From assembly GCA_030737875.1 (NCBI GenBank), contig CM060915.1, positions 571,500,577 to 571,564,576 on the forward strand: a stretch of DNA of 64,000 nucleotides, given 5' to 3'. The notes under the pieces were generated by a model. The model was not told the origin of the DNA. It searched no databases and saw nothing but the letters and a program-made list of their open reading frames with translations. Shown piece after piece: positions 24,594 to 36,836 of the stretch (position 1 is its first letter; every line of letters starts with the position of its first letter). A program made the translations under genes and the position numbers. This DNA comes from Allium sativum. Taxonomy: Eukaryota > Streptophyta > Magnoliopsida > Asparagales > Amaryllidaceae.

Positions 24594-27592
24594 CTGAAAC
24601 GAAAGAAAAAGGATTCAAAACGGAGAACTGAAAAGATAGATATATGGCTTTCGGGGATTATGTTTTTCAAAATAAACTTTATTTTTGAAAATATTTCATT
24701 TCAAAACCTTTTTGAAAATAGTTTTCAAAAACTTTACCCAATCTGGTAAGCTTCAGCTCTGATACCAAGTGTAACACCCCACCTCCGTTAAGGTCACTCA
24801 CAAAGGGAATGCCTTAACTTTGATGGAGCATTTTAGTAAACAGAACAGAAATTTACAAGAAAGATAAAACAGTACATGAAAAATTTATAACTTTATTACA
24901 ACAGAAACCGAAGCAAGTTTGGTTACATCTTTTCAAATCACAATATCAGAATTCAAGTAAAAAAATATCAGTCTTGTACAAAAGCCTTCAGAATGCATAG
25001 TTTTTAAAATCATAATCCCCACAGAAGCTGCCATAAGGAGTCAAGCCATACTTTAAGCACTTTAAGTACTTCAAGCAGAAGAAATCTGGATTAAGCTAAA
25101 GTATTCCCTCCTTGGAAACCTGGGGGGGAAACGGAAGAAAAAGGGGCGAAAACAAGCAAGACCAGACATAAAGTCTGGCAAGTCCAGTGACTTTCATCAT
25201 ATGAACATATAATAATAATAATGACATGGAAATAAGCTGGATAAGAGATAACAGTAAATGGAGCAGCAAATATACTTAGGTTAAACAGAAGAAATAGAAT
25301 AATATTACTTTTCACCTCTCTGCACTAATACTAGTATAACAGGATTAGGTGTCACCCCAATGTCTAAACTGAAACAGAAACAGGAACATAATAATTTCCA
25401 CAGAAGAGAATGCTAGTAATGGGCCTTTACCACCCCAATAGAAACAGACAGAAACGGAATGCTAATAATGGGCCTTTACCACCCGAACAGAAGGTACAGA
25501 AACAGATTAATTCCTACGGAAACATAATGTAGAATTAGGTGTACACTAGTAAATTGGCCTTTACCACCCGAACAGACGGTACCACGCAGAAACAGACAGG
25601 TGTTACCACCCAACAGAAACAGACGGTACCAATAGAAACAGACAGAACTAAGTGTACCCTAAAACCCTACCCCAAGCGATCGGCTCCCTAAAACATAAAT
25701 ACCCTATGCCAGCCCCACAAAAGGGTGTATCACTCCCCAAAGCGGCAACCTTTAAATGACACAGACCTATTTACATATGTCACGGTATCTTACATCCTCA
25801 GAGGCAGATCGGGATCCATGCACGCACATGACCCGGTTGGAACGCACCATCAACACCCCTCGCCATTATCAGAATGAACCACTTATAATTAGTTCAGTAA
25901 GCGTGCCCGGACCCTACCTACTGTTGGGTCAAAGTTTTGATACCAGAAAGGGTTACTAACTAATATGGGTCCCAAACAACAGATGACACAAGTAATTTCC
26001 CTCCTAACCTTGTGTCCCCAGACTAACAGATTTTAGATTAACTTGTTTACAAGTTCAGACATACATAGTTCAGATCAACTAGTTCACAGATCAGACAAGT
26101 TTTCAGACTAACGGATCAGATATACAGATTTAACAGATTTACAGATTTGTTTAACTTTGTAATTGGGCCTACAGATTCACGAAACGGGTTTGTTAAATTC
26201 ATTAGTCCAATTGGTTCAACCCTATCCACCCAACACGTTTTAGACATCATACTTACCTTAGATTTGTATTAATTAAAAATTAATGCGCAGACCTCTCACA
26301 TTAGACTGACAGTTTGCGGCCATTGGTTAGGCCGGTTGGTTCCGGGCAGATTTCTGCCGCAAACTGAGTCTAACCTCGGGTTTCAAGCACGTTATGACTA
26401 ACTTCTCACATTAGAACCTATTGTTTGTGACCACTGGATGTGTCGGGCGGTTCCGGGCAGGATTACGCCGCAAACTCATTTTAACCTCGAGTTAGCCATG
26501 TTTCATGTTTAGCCAATGTACTCATTCACAGATTATGCTAATATCAGACTAATTATGCCACTTTAACAAATTTACTTCTTTACAAGTTGCAGCAGATTAT
26601 TCAAGGTTCTATTAACAAGTTTTGCTCAATTTCTAGGTCGAGCCTACAGATATTCATACTCAAATTTCAATACTCAGTTTTCAACAGATTTAGCAGATGA
26701 ACAGATCTAGCAGATTAGGCAATATAACAGATTTAGCAGATTAGGCAATATAACAGAACTAGCAGATTAGGCAATATAACAGAACTAGCAGATTAGGCAA
26801 TATAACAGAACTAGCAGATTAGGAAATATAACAGATTTAATCATTCCTTAAAGTTTCATTGACGTATCTTGCCTAATTATAAATCGGGCCTAAGTTCACA
26901 TGCCTAAATAATTGTCATGATTCACAATATGATTATATACCCCACGTTTGCATTGAATTTACATGGAACAGATTAGGGTCATAATTTACCATATGACTCA
27001 TGTCCCAAATTTAGTTAAACTTGCCTAGTACAAAAGATTCACATATAAATTATACCAAATATAGCCATCGATTTCAATGCATGTCATATATTCAAAAATC
27101 TCCCACTTAGGTGTTATTAATAGTTATCAAATCTTAATATAGATCTTCTCACCTAAGTCATATTCTCTTTTTATCTCAAGTCATGAATCGTTATATAAAA
27201 ATATACCCAACAATCTAGAACTTTAAATTACAACAGATCTGAATTCAAAATATGCGTCATGTCCAATGTCTCAAGTCACATGTTAACATACAATGGTTCC
27301 TCTTCTTCCAATTCACAGAATATGCATAGATCTAAATCTAGTTTACAACATCAGTCACAGATTAGCCATGTCCAATTATGCCATCATTCATTATTTGTCC
27401 TAAAGTTTAGCGTTCGTGCGTTAATCTCTTATGAGATTTGGTGCAGGCTCGGGGTAGCCTGGCTATAGAACAGAAAAAGAAAGAGATACAGAATAAAATA
27501 GATCAGAACAGAACATACACAACCTCAAATTCAGATTTACAATCATGTCACAATTATAATTAAAGTTTATATCGGAAAATAATTGTACTTGC
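24594..27592 (-). other. Predicted leader intron of element A (LTR to gag ATG)
   Basis: Inference. A donor lies about 260 nt after the TATA box. In this 5' LTR it reads AAAG|GCAAGT. In the 3' LTR copy it is the canonical AAAG|GTAAGT (21880). The acceptor is a pyrimidine tract ending TTTCAG at 24594, one base before the gag ATG (24592). The intron would be 2,999 nt and would remove the primer site. Confidence 0.45.
24756..24767 (-). other. Primer-binding site, initiator tRNA-Met (element A)
   Basis: TGGTATCAGAGC on the minus strand, two bases inside the LTR edge. This is the standard plant initiator-Met primer site. Confidence 0.88.
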
Positions 27593-28325
27593 CTTTCGTG
27601 GTTTTAAGAAAGGATAATAAACTGTTATTGATGCAGAAATGTTGAATTACTCCTCTTTAATTGTTGTTGTAGCTCTAAACTTTGATTTGAGATTTGATTT
27701 AGCTTTTAATTCTATTCAGGTTGGAAGAAGGTGCATCAGTCCAAGTTTTGATTCCAGCAGAGTAACGACGCCACTATTTTATTTATTTAGAACAGAGACA
27801 GAGTATAGACAGAATGAAATTGTGTAGAGAAAATGAGGCTAGGGGGCTGTTTATATAGGATTAGGCGGACGAATCTAGACAGAAAACGAGACCGGATACA
27901 TCAGAATGAACCAGGTTCAAAAACTGGGTTTCGGGAGCAGGTCGACCCCCAGGTCGACTCCCCAGTCGACCTGGTCATGGGGAGGTCGACACCCCAGTCG
28001 ACTCCCCAGTCGACCTGGTTGGGGGGGTCGACTCCCCAGTCGACCTAGGTATATGGGCGGGAATTTTCCCGCCAGCCTTCTCTGGGTTTGAATTTCGAAT
28101 TTCTGGCTTTATTTTCGAGCTGTATTATTTTATTCAAATTCCTGAAACTTCTGAGGGTCATAACTTGGTCATACGAACTCCGATTTTCGAAAACTCGGAC
28201 TCAATTTCATGCAGAATTCCGAGACGAAAGAAATATTGCAACCCGTTTCCCTTGATTCTTATTTTAAAATTTAATTATTCTCTGATTTGTTACTTATACG
28301 ATCACAGAAAATACGGGGTGTTACA
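24770..28325 (-). repeat. Element A 5' LTR (3,556 bp)
   Basis: Complete LTR, read on the minus strand from 28325 to 24770. Modules in order: GTCGAC cluster (28044-27941), TATA box (27857-27850), leader with a splice donor mutated to GC (27592), a 26-bp minisatellite with five units (26838-26703), paired hairpins (26496-26285), stem-loop (25178-25162), then the primer site. The other LTR has fewer minisatellite units. Confidence 0.9.
27850..27857 (-). promoter_or_regulatory. TATA box of element A 5' LTR
   Basis: TATATAAA on the minus strand, about 470 bp from the LTR start and just downstream of the GTCGAC cluster. The same box is at 22143-22136 in the other LTR. Confidence 0.6.
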
Positions 28326-29332
28326 GAAACAAGTAAGTAAATAACAACAGCCATAGCCTATGCAGGAGCTGAGCTCTTGAACAACCATAGGCTATCAGGA
28401 CAGATTCACTAATTAATTTCTAAAACCCTAAAATTAGATCTAAATCTGATAATTGTTAGATCGAACACGAATATACCCTGTGAAGGAGCATAGCTCTTAA
28501 ACGACACAGAATATGAAGTTTCAGATCTAACCCTTGATTCAGTTCCAGATCTACATGTATAAAGTCCTCATCTATTGGCTATATGATTCATGTTGAATCA
28601 TATCTATTAGCGTCATTACCCCCTAATCAAAGGGGATTAACTAGACATAGCTAAAGAAGAAGAGAAACATAAACTAAATAACATGAACATAAATAAAATA
28701 AAATAAACAACTGAGAGAAAGGGAGAAGAAGAGTTTTATTCCAAGAAGAGAATTAGAGAATAAAACTAAGTGTGTTTTACAATGAATGAGATACGATGTA
28801 TTTATAGCTGATATGACAAAGACTACTTGGCAAATTCCACAATGTGGGACAAAACCCCTTTTCCAAAATAGCACATAAATCAAATAGCTCAGTGCGAACG
28901 CGTGCAGCGCATGAATGAAGAGCCTTGCAAATTACATGATATGGAACAAATAACTTAGCCCAATTAGCAACTAGATCAATGTGAATGCATGCAGATGTCA
29001 TGGAAAATAGGTTGCGGGCTTCAACTCCAATTGCTTTGAGAATGAATAACAACTCCAAGTGATCATTATGGAAAAGCATTGAATCTTGTCTTTAAAATAT
29101 GCGGTAGAAGGCGATTGAATAGCAACTTTTCTTCAGGTCTTCAAGCTTTAATCCAGCTCTAAAATTCAACACTCTTCTTGCACAAATTCTTCAAGCTTTT
29201 CAACAATTAAGTGCGTTAATCCATTCATCAAAAATAATCTGTAAACACAACTATAAATGCACAGTATCAATTATTTAAAAGATAAAATAAGATAAATATG
29301 CGGATAAAATATACACATTTACGTGTATATCA
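28326..29332 (-). repeat. Athila-like 5' LTR, 5' portion (right of nested insert)
   Basis: On the minus strand the LTR starts TGATATACACG at 29332. It carries a U3 region, a TATA box at 28806-28799 and a pyrimidine-rich leader toward 28640, then stops at the insertion point of element A. With 8210-8540 it adds up to about 1.34 kb. Confidence 0.8.
28799..28806 (-). promoter_or_regulatory. TATA box of Athila-like LTR
   Basis: TATAAATA on the minus strand, about 530 bp into the LTR, followed by a CT-rich stretch. Position and context fit an LTR U3 promoter. Confidence 0.6.
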
Positions 29333-30184
29333 TAGTTTCCCATCTCCCTTCCATATTTACTCCGTGCATGACATGTTTGATTAACCCTGACAACCGGCTT
29401 GCGTACGAACTTACGATTGTCGCACCGACACCCCGAGCACGGGAGCTGGTGCCACCATCCGAACCTTGAGCCAACATCGAGGGTAGACAACATTGGCTAT
29501 GATTGGCGCCCTAAGCACGGGAGCCAGCAACGCTACTCAACTCCCCGAACCGCGACGCGATCGAGTATAAATACCACTAACTCGAATCTCAGCCCCACAC
29601 TGAGACCGAGGATGAATCGTTCCGCGCCCAAGTTCGAGGACTTGGGACCACCCATCAGCCAACCTAGTGCGATACAAACTCCTCACTGGATATGGGTGAC
29701 GGTCGAATCTCGACGCAGCAACGAGACCGACCTTAAATTGTTTTCTTCCCGAAGCTCTCAAGGCTTAGGTGCAGCCCATGGCCACGATCGGACCCTACGG
29801 GCTGATGATCCGGGCTTACTCCGATGAATAAACGACGCCTGCACTCATAACTCGAATAAACGACGGGAGAGCCCCCCCCCCACACACACACACACTAGAC
29901 TAATCAACGTCCTACGCCTTAGCTCTACTTGGGACTTACTCCGGGTAGCACAAGACAGAAGGCGATTGACCTGGTTTTGCAACCACGGGTTTCCTGAGCT
30001 GAGGGAAACTTACTGAAACCAGCGCTTTATCTCACCCCTCTAGAAACAACCCAGAGCTTGATCCCTAATTGCATTTTGGTTAAGTGTGACGATAAGTATG
30101 CTTATGCAAGTACAGGATGCTGGAAAACATAACAAGAACCTCCAAACACTCGACATAAATTGCGATCTTTACTAATTCATGCTC
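29333..30184 (+). other. Unassigned, possibly an old LTR fragment
   Basis: GC-richer than its surroundings, with a TATA-like TATAAATA at 29553-29560, two similar GCACGGGAGC motifs (29438, 29516) and a C9(CA)n microsatellite near 29874-29895. The open frame at 29399-29827 has no recognisable motif, and I do not call it a gene. It was contiguous with 36665 onward before element C inserted. Confidence 0.3.
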
Positions 30185-33100
30185 CATTTTGTGACGAGAA
30201 GGAATTTCGCTCGGTCTGAACCAGTCGCTAAACCGACCCAGACCGTTCGAAACGCCCTATCGTTTGAGAACATGACAAAATAGTACGCAGACGGAAGAAC
30301 ATTTCACTGTATATCACAACAATGCATCAGATTACAAGAATATACAGAGTATAAACAAATAAATATTACACAGAAATATCAGAGATTTAAATTACATTTA
30401 AATACATCGCAGCGGAAAATAATACAATACACAACTAGAAAGAGATATACGGATACAAAGCTTTCCGGATATCGTTCCAGCTGTAAACCAGGATCCTGTG
30501 AATATAAATCTGCAAAACCAAAACTACTAGCTGCCCGTGTCAAAATAGGGGGCACCCAGAGTTTAGGTTAAAAACAATAAACTTCAGGTCAGTCATGTGA
30601 CTGGTGTGAGAACTAAAACAGTTATTAATCTTTATTTTAAAGTTAGGTAAATCAAGGGACCACGCCGTATAACACGGAACGGGTTTCCTCCCAAGAATAC
30701 CAGTGCATAAAACAACAACGCAATGCTAAATGAAGAAAAATGAAGTTGTTATAAGACCCAGGTCCTATCACACAATGCAACGCAAGCCGGGGGATAGGGT
30801 TTTCCCTTATAACATCCAAAGAATGCTTGATACGTTTAAAACAAATCGTTTGATACTATTATAAGTGCATAGTGTATAAAACAACTTCAAATCATAAGTA
30901 TTAATCATAGGCGGCATGGGTACCATATATCATGTCGCCATACTAGTTCTACAATTAAAACTGCAAATGTCGTATTGGAAGTTGGGTTATCATTTATGGT
31001 ATGAACCGAGGCTAGGGGCAAGATCCTCACCGATTCGAGATGCTCTAGCCCGTGTCTCAGGATCAGAGCTCGAGTGACCCTTGGATCGTCAGCCAGTTCA
31101 AGCACTGACGCCACTCTTAACTAGAAAGAAACGCATGCCCTCCCTGAGGTCCGTCTCCCGTTTTTGGTTCATACCGGGAGTGAAACTCGCGAAGTAAACG
31201 TTACACAAAGCTACGCCACAAAGGCCGTGCTTCGATCATCAACCACAAGACTTTGCTTTTCAACAGAAGCCTTGATCATTCGCCACTTAGGCATGCCACA
31301 CAGGCAATTCACTCCATGCGTTTGATATCCATCAATATATAACCCCTGAGCTCGTACGTCTCAGAGAAGGGCGTTAAGCAAGAGAATAAATTCTCCGCCG
31401 CCAAACAGATATATATTTGATAGGGATCAATCGCACGGACTAAAATCCAATGTCAGACACACAGTCCATTTACAAGTCTGTTCTGGGTCTGAACGAAACC
31501 GGAGGCACCTAGTACCCCGCATATCCATTAATCTCCAAGTACGTCTGGACGATCACCAACTGTTTCCATCTTCTTGGGTGTACAACCCAATCAAGATCAT
31601 CGGTAATCACCCAAACAACGTGAAGACTTCCGGTCTTCGACCACCGTCTTCATCTTCGACTTATCGTCGTATCAGTTATTCAGAATGGGATAAACCCGGT
31701 CTTTCCGAATAACTCGCGTATATTTTAAATAAGTGTTACACAAACACAACATACGCCTCATTCCAATTCATCAGTCACTAACCGTAAATTAATCAAGAGA
31801 ATAATTCCCCAAATATTAACCCCGAAGGCCGAAACCAACATCAGATCAATATCCACAAAACCATTCTGCTTAGCTAACCGACAGTTAGTTTCTAAATTTC
31901 ACATTCATAGGGAAAGGTTCCCATTAATTTTATCCAAGATAAATTTCTTGAATTTATTCTTTAATCTATTTTTGAATATCAATTCAAACTAGTCGGGATT
32001 AGCGAACCTTACCGAAGTAATCATTTGTTTTAATTTCTCAATCCCAACCTATTCATCCCATGAAGTAAAACTGGTTATACTTCATATCTAACACCACGGT
32101 GTTATCGGTAAATTCAATTACCATTTCACGTTCAAATCTAATTAAAGATTTAACTATCGCCTGGAGCAAAACTGGTGATACTCCATTTCGATTATTTTCA
32201 ATCTAATTAAAGATTCATTAAAACTCCACTTAGTTTTAATCTTTAACTGGGTTAAAGAATCAGTGTCATTTAAAACACAGTTCACGATAAACCCAAAATC
32301 ACATTCATTAATTATCGGGTTAAAGGACGAGTGTTATTTAAAACACTGTCCACGATAAACCCAAAAATCAATATCAATTCAATTCCAATTAAATATTATT
32401 TAATTGGTACCCTTCATTAAATCTAAATAAAAAGATTTAATCTTTCTCAACTGGGTTCAAGAACAGTGTTAGTGAAGACACCATTCACGACAAACCCAAA
32501 TCACATTTGATATTCAATACAAGGCTCTGAATAGAAAATATATCGGCTTATATTCAATATCAAATTCTACGACTAACAAATGTCGTATTGGAAATAACGA
32601 TATAAATATATATCTTTCAAATTTTCATAACAACATCTGTATAATCACGAATTCCAACATCGAAATATTCCGAAGACAATTTCGATTCAAATCCACTATA
32701 ATGCAATCATTGGAAATTCTGGTTATTTTTAAAACCCTTTTGAAATTCAATTTATTTATTTAAAAATAAATAGAATTATAATTCTAGTTCAAAACTAGTT
32801 TTTTTCGATAAAAATCTATTTTTATCTTTTCAAATATGGAGTTTTTCATCCCAATTCTTCTCAAATCATTTCTTATGATTTTACACAAATTATTACTATT
32901 TTTAATAATTTTATCAAGGCCCGTACAGTCGATTTCCATCAACGACCATCGAACTGCACTTACAGCGACCTTTTTCAAATTTGATTCGGACATAATTCCA
33001 AATCCAACCGTTATATTTCTAATTTCTAATATTCGTTAGAAAGCTCTTTTCGATACGAACCCAACGGTTCCGGTTTTAGGAGAATCCGACGGTCGGATCT

Positions 33101-33339
33101 CCCGTAATGTCCGTTCGAAGTCAATGGTCGAATTCGCGAACTGCCGCGGCGCGGCGCGTTCTATTCAGGCCATTATATTATATATATAATATATATTTCG
33201 TCGATTTCTATTTAAAACGAATTATATAAATAGTTTTAAATTCGTTTCAAAGGCAATTTCAACTTCCATTTCAATTCAAATCAAAATTGAATTCTTCTTT
33301 ATAAATTCGTTTTAAAATTCTTTTCTATTCAATTCAAAT

Positions 33340-33422
33340 TCGTTATCTATTCAATTCATTTCGAAATCGTTATCTATTCAATTCATTTCGAAATCGTTAT
33401 CTATTCAATTCATTTCGAAATC
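33340..33422. repeat. 27-bp tandem repeat, three units
   Basis: Unit TCGTTATCTATTCAATTCAT plus TTCGAAA, repeated almost exactly three times inside element C. Confidence 0.85.
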
Positions 33423-33596
33423 GTTTCAAAATATGCGTTTTCGAAATCACTTTTCAATATGCATTTTAAAATGAATAAAATCGATATAAATATCGTTCAC
33501 GTCAAAATGGCGTCAATCTAATCAACACGGCTTAATGTATTTCTATTTTCAAATATTCTATTTCAAATATTTCTTATTATCAAAATATTTCTATTT

Positions 33597-33864
33597 CAAA
33601 TATTTCGTTCAACACATGACTAATCTCAACGGATGAGTACAGTCAACACATGAACATTTACTTTATATTGATAAAGATGTAAATTTTATTATTAAAATAT
33701 TTCGTTCAACACATGACTAATCTCAACGGATGAGTACAGTCAACACATGAACATTTATTTTATATTGATAAAGATGTAAATTTTATTATTAAAATATTTC
33801 GTTCAACACATGACTAATCTCAACGGATGAGTACAGTCAACACATGAACATTTACTTTATATTG
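33597..33864. repeat. 97-bp tandem repeat, about 2.75 units
   Basis: Units start TTTCGTTCAACACATG at 33603, 33700 and 33797 and are almost identical. Recent slippage or unequal exchange inside element C is likely. Confidence 0.9.
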
Positions 33865-34801
33865 TTCTTTATTTTCTAAATTGGAATGAGGCCCAATCAA
33901 TCACCATATAAAGTTAATTGTATGGATTTTCATACATCACACGTATATCATAGCATTGAAAAATAATCAACCATCAACCAAAGTGCACTCCACTGTATAA
34001 GCATCAAATATAGATATCTAACGCTTATAACAGCCTGTCAATCAATCGATCGACATATTGAATCAGTTAGGATGAGTGAACTTCAAATTTCATCCCAACA
34101 CCCGTGTGGGGTTTCAAGCAATCAAACACAGATTTTATTTGTGCAGTTGGGCGATGTGTAAAATTTATCGACCCAATCAATGTCCTTCAAATAGGTGTAC
34201 ATAAACAAACCGTCTGGTTTGTAAATGAATATTTATTTATTCGCATTCACTATATTCATATTCACGTTAAAAATTATATTTTTAACGATAAAACATTTTA
34301 TTTTAACTTATGAATTTCTATTCAGTTCATTCTTTAAATAAAATGATATTTTTATTTTCTAACTTATTTTAGAAAATTTCGGCGGCATAACGGCACGATA
34401 CTAGAAACGGGACAAGGCCTAGCCTTATCCCCGGTCTAGTGAAGGCCCACGCCATTCACACATCAATCAAATCCATTCATCTCACCAAACAATTCAATTT
34501 CAATCAAATAATCTAACTAATTTTTGCAATCAAACAAACAAGTCCATGGTCTGTGGACGATTGTGTCGGGTGCTACTAAACACCGTCTGCATCCTAGTAT
34601 ATATATATATAACTAGAAAATAAATTGAAGAGTGAGAAATTCTCACCAATAGCTAAACCCAACTCCGCGACTCTTCATGGGTAGAAAATCTTCACCGTGC
34701 TTTTCAACAAGATCTGTTTCACGCGGCACACGTTAAAAATCACATTTTTAACATCGCCATTTATAGATAAAAATTCTATTTTTATACCGCTATTTCTAAA
34801 A

Positions 34802-34890
34802 TAAAGATTATATTTTTACAAAGCTATTTTGACTATAAAGATTATATTTTTACAAAGCTATTTTGACTATAAAGATTATATTTTTACAAC
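34802..34890. repeat. 34-bp tandem repeat, about 2.6 units
   Basis: AAAGATTATATTTTTACAA recurs at 34803, 34837 and 34871 inside element C. Confidence 0.85.
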
Positions 34891-35256
34891 GAAAGAATAT
34901 ATTTTCTAACGCTAAAATTTATACTAAAAATTATAGTTTTACTTCGACAAAAATTATATCTTTATTTGCATAAAAATTATATTTTTATTCCGTTCTTTTT
35001 ATTTTTCAAAGTAAAGGTATTTTATATTTTCTTTCTCTTTTAAAAACATCACACATTTTATTTCTAGAAACCATATTTTTATTCAACTCTATATCGTATA
35101 AAAACCAAACCCTTTTCTAGTTCAAAAATCAAAACTTTCCTAGTTTAAAAATTCAAAACTTTCCTACGAAAATCTGATTTAAGACTAATGTAAATTCAGT
35201 ATTTAAAATCCATGTAAATACAATTTTAAAATCAATGTAATCTTAGTTTTATTTTC

Positions 35257-35680
35257 ACTCACCTGAACCCGTGTGTTGGAGGGAGAAGCGCCGGAGTTAC
35301 GGAAAGCTGAGCGGATCCGGGTGGGGGAGGCGACGGCTTCCACGAGCTCACGGATTTTCAGTTTCACGAAAAAGTGGTTTTCCGGTTTGGGTGCGCGGGT
35401 TCAATCAGAGGGAGAGGGAGGGGGAGCGAGAGAGGGAGGTGCAGCTCGTCAGAGGTGGGGTGCTGGTGGCGGCTCAGGCCCTGCGACGGACTTGGGTGCT
35501 GGAGCGACGTCGGTTGGGGGCTTCCTTCGACTGGGGAGCGTCATCCTTCCATCGAGCAGGCGAAGGGGGAGTTGGACGGAGGGGGAGGCGCGTCAGGGGG
35601 CCACGGTGAGAGGATGCGTCGGAGCGGCAGCGGGGCGTGGAGGCGAGGTGGCGATAGGAGGTAGGGCATCGGGTTTCTGA
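35257..35680 (-). promoter_or_regulatory. GC-rich leader with splice donor in element C
   Basis: About 420 bp of GC- and CT-rich sequence in otherwise AT-rich DNA, downstream of the AT-rich TATA-like run (35766-35751) on the minus strand. It ends at a consensus donor, CAG|GTGAGT, with the intron starting at 35262. It looks like a transcribed leader. Open frames on the plus strand here (35271-35680) are by-products of the low stop-codon content. Confidence 0.45.
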
Positions 35681-36836
35681 AAAGGGGATCGGTTTATTTT
35701 TTTTTCGATTTGGGGCGGGTTGACTGAGTATAGAAGGGAGTGGGGTAGGGAATATATAAATATATATTTATTTAATTAATTAAATTTCCATAAAGCAACC
35801 TTTTATTTCGATCTCCGATTTAAACCCAGCGACTGTCGTCCCTAGCGTATTACCCCCATTCCGAACACAATAGGTTATGTATCGCAAGCTGATTCGATCG
35901 TTTCGATCAGTTTCCGTTTAATTTACATTTAAATCATTATATTGAATTTTAAACGTACATTTCAAATTACCGGGGTCACATACTAACTCTAAAAATTCTC
36001 GAAAAATACTTTCTAGCTTCGTATTGACGATACGGTCCTAACAAAACTAGTTTCGTCGAATTCTGAGACCGTTAGAAAAATGGCCATTTTCCAGTCGATT
36101 AAAATCAACTAAAACTGGTCAAACGCGTTTTCCTTTGCCACGCTCACATATTGATTCGAAAAATTATGAAATTTGGAATCTAGCAATAATTCGACATCAC
36201 GGACCCAACAAAACTGGTTTCGTCGAGATCCGAGGTCGTTTGCAAAATTCCCATTTTTTTAAGGGCCTGAATTCCATAGCGACTATTCAGAATTTTCAAC
36301 TGGACATATCTTTTGATTCCCGCTATGAAATTTCGATTGGTCGGATTCGTTGGAAAGATATTATCAATTAGATCCTAATGTTTTTGGTTTCACTAAAATC
36401 CGGATTGTTTTGCACCCGGTACATTCAATTGAAGTTTGAAATCGAATTATCGAACTACCGCGCCATTTTCAATTCTATTTATAATTATATATAAATATTT
36501 ATATTCTAACGACGACGTATATAATATATACGTCGAATTTCAATTCCAAAATAAATTTTCCTTCGTTTTTATTTAAAATGATTCATTTTAAATATTCAAA
36601 ATTCGCTAAAATTGCCAAAATAAAAATTTTAAACTGGCCCAGATTTTCGGGTTATTACACATTTCACACACACATGCACTGAAAAGGTTACATAAATAAC
36701 ATATTTTCTTTTCTAATAACATGGTGTACATGAAAACCACACCGTGTCTTGAAAAATCAAAAGAGAGGGTCGTACTCGCGTAAACTATCGGTCTACATAA
36801 GCAAAATGATGGTAACATCTGCTATAGTTACTAACA

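Larger units (their letters stand above)
8541..28325 (-). mobile_element. Element A: Tekay-like chromovirus, internally deleted, inserted in the Athila LTR
   Basis: LTRs start TGTAACACCCC and end TGTTACA as read on the plus strand. The 5' LTR is the right copy (24770-28325). The 3' LTR is the left copy (8541-22611), itself interrupted by element B. The interior (22612-24769, 2.16 kb) holds a primer site for initiator tRNA-Met, gag, a decayed protease, a 3' untranslated region and a polypurine tract. RT, RNase H and integrase are missing, so the copy is non-autonomous. Flanks are GAATC and GAAAC, a duplication with one mismatch. The gag and untranslated regions are clearly related to elements B and E. 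Confidence 0.88.
1..29332 (-). mobile_element. Athila-like Ty3/gypsy LTR retrotransposon, cut by left edge and split by nested elements
   Basis: Read on the minus strand the order is 5' LTR (29332 down to 8210, interrupted), tRNA-Asp type primer site (8204-8187), a long leader, then gag-protease-RT-RNase H-integrase from 4895 to beyond base 1. The integrase C-terminal end, any env-like region and the 3' LTR lie outside the window. The Athila assignment rests on the gag core, a DLGAS protease motif, the integrase tail ([11 protein letters not shown]) and the TGGCGCC primer site typical of that lineage. The 5' LTR was cut by element A (8541-28325); removing that insert leaves an LTR of about 1.34 kb, a normal Athila size. 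Five bases right of the LTR are TAGTT, but the matching duplication is off the window. Confidence 0.88.
30190..36659 (-). mobile_element. Element C: 6.47-kb LTR-like unit, probably a solo LTR
   Basis: Read on the minus strand it starts TGTAATAACCC (36659) and ends GTCACA (30190). Both sides are CATTT (30185-30189 and 36660-36664), a perfect 5-bp duplication. I find no primer site, gag or pol and no internal second copy of the termini, so recombination to a solo LTR is the simplest reading. It shares LTR modules with A, B, D and E: stem-loop at 30604-30587, a TATA-like AT run near 35766-35751, and a perfect splice donor CAG|GTGAGT at 35262. Its length is unusual for an LTR, and internal tandem repeats account for part of it. 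Confidence 0.75.

Noticed and set aside
29399..29827. 142-codon frame
   Set aside because: No domain, odd composition, no splice or promoter context specific to it.
33597..33864. Regular repeats that could suggest a CRISPR array
   Set aside because: Units are contiguous 97-bp tandem copies with no spacers, in a plant retroelement.
35271..35680. Three overlapping frames of 96-135 codons, Gly/Arg rich
   Set aside because: Stop-poor GC-rich block inside LTR-like element C; no motif, and the signals (TATA-like run, splice donor) are on the other strand.
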